A DNA stretch of 6,301 nucleotides from an uncultured Ruminococcus sp. (GTDB lineage Bacteria > Bacillota > Clostridia > Oscillospirales > CAG-272): positions 1 to 6,301 of the forward strand of contig CACYWX010000196.1 of NCBI GenBank assembly GCA_902778205.1, given 5' to 3'. Positions 1-5,502 of the stretch are shown in pieces (positions within the stretch are counted from its first letter, which is position 1; each line of letters begins with the position of its first letter). Position numbers and translations under genes: made by a program. Below the pieces are notes generated by a model. That model was not told where the DNA came from, made no database searches, and saw nothing but the letters and a program-made list of their open reading frames with translations.

Positions 1-543
1 CTGGAGGGCAGGCCCACGGGCGTCAGCGGCTCCTGCGCCGTCTGCGTCATGGAGGGGAGCCGTCCCCTCATCGCGGAGGTCCAGGCCCTGGTGACGCCCA
101 CGGTGTTCCCCTCTCCCCGCCGCACGTCCAACGGGGTGGATTACAACCGGGTCTGCCTCCTCCTGGCGGTGCTGGAGAAAAGGCTGGGGCTGAAATTCTC
201 CGCCTGCGACGTGTATCTGAACGTCATCGGAGGACTGCGGCTGGACGAACCGGCGGCGGACGCGGCTGTGTGCTTCGCCCTAATCTCCTCCCTCCGGGAC
301 ATCCCGGTGCCGGACGACGCCATCGCTTTCGGGGAGCTGGGGCTGTCCGGGGAGTTCCGGTCCGCGGCGTCGGTGGAGCAGAGGGTGAACGAGGCCGTCC
401 GCCTGGGCTTTAAGAGCATCGCCCTGCCGAAGCGTTGTGCCTCCCGGGCCGGGGATCTGCCGGAGGGCTGTTCCCTGACGCCCATGTCGGGAATCTACGA
501 CGCCTTGAAGATCTTCCGGGAGAAGGAAAAGGATCCCGGATAA
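1..543 (+). CDS. radA: DNA repair protein RadA/Sms, C-terminal part (5' end outside window)
   Basis: RadA is a RecA-like, DnaB-type ATPase that helps process recombination intermediates (branch migration) in the cytoplasm. The reading frame is open from base 1, so the gene starts upstream; 180 residues and the TAA stop are visible. They correspond to the C-terminal Lon-protease-like domain: the frame from base 1 reads VSGSCAVCVMEGSRPLIAEVQALV, then a block containing EPAADAAVCFALISSLRD and FGELGLSGEFRSA, then a tail ending SGIYDALKIF, all in the order seen in bacterial RadA. The serine of the Lon GPSAG motif is not present (EPAAD instead), as is usual in RadA, so no protease activity is expected. 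The zinc finger, Walker A and KNRFG motifs would lie upstream and cannot be checked. The ATG at codon 17 of the fragment is internal, not a start. A terminator follows directly. Confidence 0.93.
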   Translation: MEGRPTGVSGSCAVCVMEGSRPLIAEVQALVTPTVFPSPRRTSNGVDYNRVCLLLAVLEKRLGLKFSACDVYLNVIGGLRLDEPAADAAVCFALISSLRDIPVPDDAIAFGELGLSGEFRSAASVEQRVNEAVRLGFKSIALPKRCASRAGDLPEGCSLTPMSGIYDALKIFREKEKDPG

Positions 544-559
544 GGACATCGGCATCCGA

Positions 560-610
560 GAAGCCGCCGCGCATCCCCTGAACCGGGAGGTACGCTGCAG
601 CTTCTTTTTT
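560..610 (+). terminator. Intrinsic terminator of radA (long imperfect hairpin)
   Basis: Bases 560-578 pair with 586-604 around a 7-base loop (579-585), giving 14 Watson-Crick pairs, one G-T pair and four single mismatches spread along the stem. Six T residues follow at 605-610. It begins 16 bases after the radA stop, so it ends radA transcription. On the minus strand no T-run follows the hairpin, so it is not an obvious terminator for the converging protease gene that stops at 628. Confidence 0.8.
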
Positions 611-627
611 GTATTGTATTGATCGGC

Positions 628-1695
628 TCAGACTCTCTCCACCCTCACCCGTCCGCCGCCCAGATGGGTGAGACGGATGCCGTCCCGTTCCACGGTGGTC
701 CCGGCAGGGATCAGACCGTCGGAGGAGCGCGGATCCGGGCGGAGGTATTTCTCCGGCTCCGGAGGGATCAGGGTGACGCATCCCGCGCCGTTCTCCACCC
801 TTCCGCTGATCCGGTACAGGACCACGCCGTCCCGCTCCAGCTCATTGTCCATACCCGCCGGGGTGCGGTATTCGGCCATATATCCGTTCTCCCCGTCCAG
901 AGGCAGGTTGACCAGCTTCAGGCCGCCCGGCTCCCCAAGGGGCGTCAGGACCGCTTCTCCGCTCTCCCCGGGACCGAACTCCGTCACCTGATCGTCGTCG
1001 ATCCACCCCAGCCTCCATTTGTGGTACCCGAGATAGTCCGGCGCGGTCCCCTCGATGAGTCCCATCAGATCGAAGGGTCCGCAGTGGGCAAAGCAGTCCC
1101 GCACGCCCTCCGGAACCTCGTACAGGTAGAGATCCGGCAGGCCGAGGATGTGCCCGGTCTCGTGGCAGAACAGCTTTCCCCGGCGGAAATGCATATCCGT
1201 GCCGAAGGTCACCACCAGACCGCATCCCGTGCCGTTCTTCGCCTTGACGGGCCAGCTCTTCGCCGCCATGGTGGGGGAGTATGGGACGGCGCTCCCCTCG
1301 ACGGCTGCGATGTACACGATGTCATACGCGCCGAAATCCGCGTCCGGGACGGAGTCGAACACGTCCTGAATATAGGCCCGGTGCGTCTCCCAGCTGATGA
1401 CCCGGTCCATGTGATAGTCCGCGTCGTCCTTCGGCAGGGTGACCCATTCCCCGTGAAGCGTCACGTCCATCCGGAGCCGCCCGTAGGACATCCGCCGGTA
1501 AAGCTCCAGGCCCTCCCCGGCCAGAATGTCGTAATAATACCGGACGTCGGGATGAGGAGAGTCCGAGGCGCGCCGGTTTGGAAAGTCCGCGCAGAGGAAC
1601 AGGGCCTTCAGGGGAGCGCGCGCGTCGGCGCAGGAGGAGAGATCCACGTTGAATCCGGCGTTGAGGTCCTCCAGAGGAGAGGCGTATTTCGTCAT
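628..1695 (-). CDS. M6-like zinc metalloprotease (HETGH type), no signal peptide
   Basis: This 355-aa protein resembles the catalytic domain of the M6 (immune inhibitor A-like) peptidases. Seen directly: HETGHILGLPD at residues 178-188, fitting the HExxHxxGxxD zinc motif with H178, E179, H182 and a possible third ligand D188; GPFDLMG at 206-212, in the place of the Met-turn; and YHKWRLGWI at 224-232, like the K/LGW block that follows in M6 proteins. The N-terminal part has family-like segments (ALFLCADFPN at 31-40, MSYGRLRMDVTLHGEWVTLP at 69-88). Known M6 enzymes are secreted with pro-regions and are usually longer; here no signal peptide or membrane segment is visible, so it may act inside the cell or leave by another route. 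The ATG follows the GH27 stop by one base (TGA-C-ATG), which implies translational coupling; a weak GGGAAG lies 9 bases upstream. The substrate is unknown. No clear terminator follows on this strand. Confidence 0.8.
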   Translation of the reverse strand: MTKYASPLEDLNAGFNVDLSSCADARAPLKALFLCADFPNRRASDSPHPDVRYYYDILAGEGLELYRRMSYGRLRMDVTLHGEWVTLPKDDADYHMDRVISWETHRAYIQDVFDSVPDADFGAYDIVYIAAVEGSAVPYSPTMAAKSWPVKAKNGTGCGLVVTFGTDMHFRRGKLFCHETGHILGLPDLYLYEVPEGVRDCFAHCGPFDLMGLIEGTAPDYLGYHKWRLGWIDDDQVTEFGPGESGEAVLTPLGEPGGLKLVNLPLDGENGYMAEYRTPAGMDNELERDGVVLYRISGRVENGAGCVTLIPPEPEKYLRPDPRSSDGLIPAGTTVERDGIRLTHLGGGRVRVERV

Positions 1696-1696
1696 G

Positions 1697-2956
1697 TCAG
1701 TTCACTTCCCAGGCAGCCGCGCCGTGCTTCGGAAGGAAGACCGCCACGTCCTCCGCCGGTCCCGACACCGCGCCGCTCCACATCTCCTTCAGAACGTACG
1801 CGCCGTCCAGCTCGATGTCCGACAGGGGAACGGTGATCTCCCCGTCCTCCTCGCCGGCGTTGAAGAGAGCCAGATAATGTCCGCCCGCCGCGTTCTCCGC
1901 CGTCCAGAGGATCCATTCGGTGCCGCCGGTCTTCCGTCTCCACACCGGATGCGCTCCGCGGGCGTTCTTGTGCATGGCGAGCAGGGGCCGGTTGGTCAGA
2001 AGGTCCAGGGTAAAGGCGTCGAAGCCCGGCATATCGCCGCCGATCATCAGAGGAGAACGGAAGATGGACCAGAGGGTCATCATGGTGCGCTGCTCGTCCT
2101 CGGTGAAGCGGGTGCGGTTTTCCCGGCCGTACACCTGACGGATGGGTCCCACGGGAAGCATATCCGCGTCCGGCCAGTTTCCCGCGCCGGTGTGGATGCA
2201 CCAGGTCTTCGCCCGGTCGAACATGTCGTAGAGCAGACGCCAGTCGTCCCAGAAATCGTCGGTGATCCGCCACATCTGAGCGGTCTCCTTGTACAGCTCC
2301 GCCTTCTCCGGCAGGGCCGGTCCGGGAGACAGGGACAGCACGATCTCCCGCCCGCAGTTTTTCACGGCGTCGGACAGCAGGCGCAGCTCCTCCTCGCAGC
2401 GGGGCATTTCCCGGGCGATGTCGTCGCATTTGATGAAGTCCACGCCCCAGGAGGCGTACAGGGCCAGCAGGCTGTCGTAGTACTCCTTCGCTCCGGGCTT
2501 TTTCGGATCCACGCCGTACATGTCGGAGTTCCAGAGGCAGATGGAGGAGGGGTTGGCGACGTCCCGGGCGGTTTTGTCGGTGCCGAGAATCTTCGCGTTC
2601 CGGTGGACGGCCTGACGGGGAATCCCGCGCATGATGTGGATGCCGAATTTCAGGCCCAGGGAGTGGACGTAATCTGCGATAGGTTTGAAGCCCGCGCCGT
2701 CCGCGGAGGAGGGGAAACGATTGACGGCGGGCTGGAGGCGGGAGTATTCGTCCATGTCGAGGTCCGTGAAGGGATGGTAATTGTGGCTGTCGGCGGCGGG
2801 CTCGTACCACTGGATGTCCACCACCACGTATTCCCAGCCGAACTCCTTCAGGTGCTCGGCCATATAGTCGGCGTTGCGGCGGACGGTGTCCTCAGTGACG
2901 GCCGCGCCCCAGCAGTCCCAGCTGTTCCATCCCATGGGAGAGGTTTTCGCAGTCAT
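1697..2956 (-). CDS. Glycoside hydrolase family 27 protein (alpha-galactosidase family), cytoplasmic
   Basis: GH27 enzymes are retaining exo-glycosidases acting on alpha-galactosides, alpha-GalNAc or beta-L-arabinopyranosides. The 419-aa protein has an N-terminal barrel and a C-terminal beta domain (about 345-419). Visible family marks: PMGWNSWDCWG at 7-17; K176-C-D178, where D178 is the predicted nucleophile; W229-R230-x3-D234, with D234 the predicted acid/base, followed by a WDDW that parallels human GLA; and PLMIGGD ending at D308. The recognition positions differ from classical enzymes: VVVDIQW at 44-50 has a single Asp where GLA has an Asp pair, and SPGP at 210-213 replaces the Glu-containing loop, so the true sugar is uncertain. 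No signal peptide is visible. I chose the start at 2956 because AAGGAG (2964-2969) is 7 bases from it but only 1 base from the upstream ATG at 2962. First gene of an operon with the M6-like protease. Confidence 0.88.
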   Translation of the reverse strand: MTAKTSPMGWNSWDCWGAAVTEDTVRRNADYMAEHLKEFGWEYVVVDIQWYEPAADSHNYHPFTDLDMDEYSRLQPAVNRFPSSADGAGFKPIADYVHSLGLKFGIHIMRGIPRQAVHRNAKILGTDKTARDVANPSSICLWNSDMYGVDPKKPGAKEYYDSLLALYASWGVDFIKCDDIAREMPRCEEELRLLSDAVKNCGREIVLSLSPGPALPEKAELYKETAQMWRITDDFWDDWRLLYDMFDRAKTWCIHTGAGNWPDADMLPVGPIRQVYGRENRTRFTEDEQRTMMTLWSIFRSPLMIGGDMPGFDAFTLDLLTNRPLLAMHKNARGAHPVWRRKTGGTEWILWTAENAAGGHYLALFNAGEEDGEITVPLSDIELDGAYVLKEMWSGAVSGPAEDVAVFLPKHGAAAWEVN

Positions 2957-2963
2957 ATTCATG

Positions 2964-2969
2964 CTCCTT
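2964..2969 (-). promoter_or_regulatory. Ribosome binding site that decides the GH27 start
   Basis: The minus strand reads AAGGAG here. The spacing is 1 base to the ATG at 2962 and 7 bases to the ATG at 2956. Only the second spacing is workable, which puts the protein start two codons downstream of the longest open frame. Confidence 0.75.
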
Positions 2970-2998
2970 GATCATTTGATGAGGTCGGGGTTTTCCCC

Positions 2999-3027
2999 AT
3001 TATACAGGAGAGAGGAGGAAAATGCAA
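2999..3027 (-). promoter_or_regulatory. Sigma-A-type promoter of the GH27/M6-like operon
   Basis: The minus strand has TTGCAT (3022-3027; matches the first three bases of TTGACA), a 17-base spacer, and a perfect TATAAT (2999-3004). The expected start of transcription is near 2992, giving a leader of roughly 35 bases before the GH27 start. The weak -35 lies in the spacer of a perfect inverted repeat (3014-3041), which suggests regulation by a bound protein. Confidence 0.7.
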
Positions 3028-3041
3028 GGTTTTTTTCCTCC
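3014..3041. repeat. Perfect 9-bp inverted repeat over the GH27 promoter -35 (candidate operator)
   Basis: GGAGGAAAA (3014-3022) is the exact reverse complement of TTTTCCTCC (3033-3041), with 10 bases between. The -35 hexamer of the minus-strand promoter falls in that gap. A symmetrical site placed there is typical of a repressor or activator operator; the binding protein is unknown and is not encoded in this window as far as I can see. Part of the arms is purine/pyrimidine runs, so chance similarity is possible. Confidence 0.45.
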
Positions 3042-3086
3042 GTCCGTGAATAGAGTCTCCCCGCCGCGGCAATCCTTCCCACGTAC

Positions 3087-3105
3087 TCCCGCGGGATATG
3101 CGGGA
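3087..3105. repeat. Palindrome and inverted repeat in the leader of the ferritin-like gene
   Basis: Bases 3087-3096 form a perfect 10-bp palindrome (TCCCGCGGGA), and its left half TCCCGC (3087-3092) also matches GCGGGA at 3100-3105 in inverted orientation, so three related half-sites sit 23-41 bases before the start codon. It could be an operator or an RNA hairpin with two alternative pairings. The element is short and GC-rich, so support is weak. Confidence 0.3.
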
Positions 3106-3127
3106 AACAGAAAGGGGATATACCGAT

Positions 3128-3586
3128 ATGACGCTCAACGCAAAGGAATGCGGACTTGTGAAGGATCTGAAGGGCCAGGAGGAGCTCTGCATCGAAAAGT
3201 ACTCCAAATACGCCTCCGAGGCGGGAGACAGCCAGCTGAAGGAGCTGTTCACCGGCATCGCGTCCGCGGAGAAGCAGCACCTCTCCACCCTGAACTCCAT
3301 CGAGGGCGGCGTCGTCCCGTCCACCGATACGAGCGGATCCTCCTCCGGCCTGCCCACGTCCTTCTCCAAGGCCCCGGCCTCCGCGGACTGCGAAAAGGAC
3401 CGCTTTCTCTGCACGGACCTGCTGACCACGGAGAAGGGCGCGTCCCATCTCTACGACACCTGTATCTTTGAGTTCCGGGACGAAGCCGTCCGCCAGACTC
3501 TGAACCACATCCAGAAGGAGGAGCAGGAGCACGGCAAGCTGCTCTACGACTATATGAAGGTCAACGGGATGTACGACGCGAACTAA
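3128..3586 (+). CDS. CotF-like ferritin-fold protein (spore coat/DUF ferritin-like)
   Basis: This 152-aa protein looks like the small ferritin-like helical-bundle proteins annotated as spore coat protein CotF in Firmicutes. Two matching halves are visible: E18/E19 followed about 30 residues later by E48-K-Q-H51, and E102 followed 30 residues later by E132-Q-E-H135. The pattern E...ExxH twice is that of carboxylate-bridged diiron proteins such as rubrerythrins, so it may bind iron and act in redox or oxidative-stress protection rather than only as a structural coat protein; that is inference. A Ser/Pro/Gly-rich linker (about 63-85) joins the halves. No signal peptide is seen. The start at 3128 is chosen because AAAGGGG (3111-3117) precedes it by 10 bases; the in-frame ATG at 3098 has no ribosome binding site. 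No clear sigma-A promoter is visible upstream, which would fit a sporulation or other alternative sigma factor. Confidence 0.75.
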   Translation: MTLNAKECGLVKDLKGQEELCIEKYSKYASEAGDSQLKELFTGIASAEKQHLSTLNSIEGGVVPSTDTSGSSSGLPTSFSKAPASADCEKDRFLCTDLLTTEKGASHLYDTCIFEFRDEAVRQTLNHIQKEEQEHGKLLYDYMKVNGMYDAN

Positions 3587-3602
3587 ACCGGAAGAACCGA
3601 TC

Positions 3603-3653
3603 AAAAAGCGGACCGCTGTGCTTCTCCTTTTCCGGGAGCAGGCGGTCCTTTTT
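3603..3653. terminator. Bidirectional intrinsic terminator between convergent genes
   Basis: GGACCGC (3610-3616) pairs perfectly with GCGGTCC (3642-3648). A run of A at 3603-3607 lies before it and a run of T at 3649-3653 after it, so each strand has a hairpin followed by a U-tract. The loop can form a smaller inner pairing (GCT at 3620-3622 with AGC at 3637-3639). It ends the ferritin-like gene on the plus strand (stop at 3586) and the lipoprotein gene on the minus strand (stop at 3667). Confidence 0.88.
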
Positions 3654-3666
3654 GTTCGGGGGCGGT

Positions 3667-5307
3667 CTATTTGTATTTCTCCGGCTTCACGGGGTAATAC
3701 CGGAAATCCCGGCCTACCTTCCAGGCGTTCTCCCGCTCCAGATACGTCTCGTTGACCGTGGCCTGATGGGCGCGGTATTCCTCGTCACTCATGCTGTACA
3801 GGCGGCGGTACAGGATCTGCGGCGGTTCCCCGTTCAGATCCTGCATGATGATCCTGGTCTCGCGGTACTGGTAGGTGGTGTCCGGATAGAGGATCTCGTA
3901 ATACATCGCAGCGGCGAAGGCCGTACTCTGCCCGACGGCGCAGACGCCCAGCCAGCACGTGGAGCCGGACGCCTCCCAGACCTTCTCCTTCTGATAAAAG
4001 CCCGTCGTGACCCAGAGACTTCCGTTTCCCAGGGTCTCGATGCCGAATCCGCCGGTCTTCACCTTCCGCAGTCCGTTCTGCACGAAGTAGACGATCCGCC
4101 CGTCCTCCTGGATCCGGAAATCCGCGGTCCTTGAGGCGAGCTTCTTTGGCTTGTAGGCGACGACGTCCGACCGCCACAGGGTCCCGTCGGAGCAGAGCCA
4201 CACGCAGACGTCCCCTCTGGTACGGAATTTCACCGCGTCCCGGCCCATGACCTCCGGATTGTCCGCGTTGGGATCCCTCCGGCAGAGATCATAGCCCGCG
4301 CCGTTCTCCCACCGGCCCAGATAGAGGACGTACTTCCCCGCCGCGCCGCAGTACGGAGAGGTATAGACCGCCAGGGTCTGCTTCGAGCCATCCTCCGGAT
4401 CCATCAGCAGGACCCGGTATTCCGCCTTATCCCACCGCTTTCCGTACACCGGGGACTGCAGGACGATCTTCCCTTCGCAGATCCCACAGGCGTCCGCGGT
4501 CCCGATGCAGATCCTGCAGGCCTCCCCGGTACGGAGATCGACGGAGGACAGGTATTTCGTCCCGGACGCGCCGCTCTGGGATATGTCCTCTCCGCTCACC
4601 ATGTAGAGCACTCCGTCCCGGATGACGAACATATAGCAGGTGCGGTCGAAGAACTCGATCAGCTTGCGGAACTCGCCCGTTTTCACGTCGCACCGCATGA
4701 CGTAGCTCCGGACCGGAATTCCCTGCCCCGGCGCGGCCTCCTCCCCCTCTGCCCGGGGCTCCTGGCGGTAGCCGATGAAATAGAGGTTCCCGTCCCAGTA
4801 TTGAACGTAGGAGCCTGAGATGTCCATGCCGTGGGTGCAGGGACCGGCCAGGGGACAGTCCGGGTCGGAGCAGATCCGGGAGGGGACTCCGTCCGCATCG
4901 TAGTACACGATCCCGTCGTTCCGGTTGTACTCCGCGCCGTCCTCCCGGGACGCCTTCACCGTCCGGAACACGAAAACTCCGCCCTCTCCGTCCTCGAGGA
5001 AATCCCGCATCACCCCCTCGAAGGGCGCGGTAAAGGTGACGGAGCGGCCCAGATAGTCCTCGAAACCCTCCGTGAAGCCGGTGATCTCGGGCAGATCGTA
5101 GCCGTACTTGCTGTCGTATGGGACGTACCCCTCCTGATCCTCCCTGGCCAGGAATTCCTCCCGGTACCAGTCCGCGTCGATCTCGATCCGGCCTGTTTCC
5201 TTCGTGGTCTCTGCCTCCTCCGGCTCCCGTTCCGCGCAGGAGGCGGACAGGAACAGGAGGAAAGCCGCCGCGCACAGAACCGCCCATGCCCTCTTCCACT
5301 TCTCCAT
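3667..5307 (-). CDS. Predicted lipoprotein, beta-propeller-like, with C-x4-C-x5-C-x-H motif; function unknown
   Basis: The 546-aa protein starts with a short basic stretch, a hydrophobic helix (about 7-20) and SASC with Cys at 24, followed by an acidic, Glu/Thr-rich linker. This looks like a lipoprotein signal, though the -3 residue is Ser rather than Leu, so the lipobox is not ideal. The body has repeated strands of the form GxxYxxxx...DxxTGE (about 130-140, 172-180, 204-215, 232-240, 252-265, 325-345, 403-418), suggesting a propeller of six or seven blades. C146-SDPD-C151-PLAGP-C157-T-H159 resembles the Cys-rich CxDPxC segment I associate with uncharacterised Clostridia lipoproteins and could bind metal or form disulfides. 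No catalytic motif is recognised; a surface sensor or binding role is a guess. GGAGG (5317-5321) lies 9 bases before the ATG. It has its own promoter and shares a terminator with the ferritin-like gene. Confidence 0.72.
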   Translation of the reverse strand: MEKWKRAWAVLCAAAFLLFLSASCAEREPEEAETTKETGRIEIDADWYREEFLAREDQEGYVPYDSKYGYDLPEITGFTEGFEDYLGRSVTFTAPFEGVMRDFLEDGEGGVFVFRTVKASREDGAEYNRNDGIVYYDADGVPSRICSDPDCPLAGPCTHGMDISGSYVQYWDGNLYFIGYRQEPRAEGEEAAPGQGIPVRSYVMRCDVKTGEFRKLIEFFDRTCYMFVIRDGVLYMVSGEDISQSGASGTKYLSSVDLRTGEACRICIGTADACGICEGKIVLQSPVYGKRWDKAEYRVLLMDPEDGSKQTLAVYTSPYCGAAGKYVLYLGRWENGAGYDLCRRDPNADNPEVMGRDAVKFRTRGDVCVWLCSDGTLWRSDVVAYKPKKLASRTADFRIQEDGRIVYFVQNGLRKVKTGGFGIETLGNGSLWVTTGFYQKEKVWEASGSTCWLGVCAVGQSTAFAAAMYYEILYPDTTYQYRETRIIMQDLNGEPPQILYRRLYSMSDEEYRAHQATVNETYLERENAWKVGRDFRYYPVKPEKYK

Positions 5308-5363
5308 TGCGCCGCACCTCCGATCCTGTCTCCCGCCGCCGGGGAGAACGGTCCCTGCGTTTT

Positions 5364-5394
5364 ATTATACACAAATTTAGAATCAAGTTGTTAC
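5364..5394 (-). promoter_or_regulatory. Sigma-A-type promoter of the lipoprotein gene
   Basis: The minus strand carries a perfect TATAAT (5364-5369) in an AT-rich island (about 5360-5410) within GC-rich DNA. The best -35 is GTAACA (5389-5394; four of six matches) with a long 19-base spacer, so the -35 assignment is uncertain. Transcription would start near 5357, giving a leader of about 50 bases. It lies downstream of the terminator of the preceding gene, so the lipoprotein is a separate unit. Confidence 0.6.
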
Positions 5395-5431
5395 ACAAGC
5401 GTAAACATTCAGAAGAACGTCCGGAATACGC

Positions 5432-5481
5432 AAAAAAGGAACCGTCGCACCTCCCGGAAACGGAAGGGATGCCGCGGTCCC
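5432..5481 (-). terminator. Intrinsic terminator of the MBL/lamin-tail gene
   Basis: Read on the minus strand, GGGACCG (5481-5475) pairs with CGGTTCC (5444-5438), including one G-T pair. A small internal loop follows, then GCA/TGC and TCCC/GGGA pairs close the hairpin. Six T residues (5437-5432) come directly after the stem. It lies 21 bases beyond the stop codon at 5503 and before the lipoprotein promoter. Confidence 0.72.
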
Positions 5482-5502
5482 TGCTGATCGCTGAAAAAAC
5501 GC

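Noticed and set aside
1..543. Active Lon-type protease reading of the RadA C-terminal domain
   Set aside because: The catalytic serine motif is replaced by EPAAD, as is normal in RadA.
619..1836. 405-codon open frame on the plus strand, antisense to the protease gene
   Set aside because: Low-complexity, Arg/Pro/Val-rich product with no recognisable motif; a by-product of GC-rich third positions in the real minus-strand genes, where HETGH and GH27 motifs are clear.
1649..2971. 440-codon plus-strand open frame opposite the GH27 gene
   Set aside because: Covers a well-supported GH27 coding sequence, has no ribosome binding site or family resemblance, and has shadow-frame composition.
3098..3127. 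Earlier ATG start for the ferritin-like protein
   Set aside because: No ribosome binding site before 3098, and the extra ten residues do not resemble the family; AAAGGGG supports 3128.
2972..3604. Minus-strand open frames opposite the ferritin-like gene
   Set aside because: The plus-strand frame has conserved ExxH motifs, a ribosome binding site and a terminator; the opposite frames have none.
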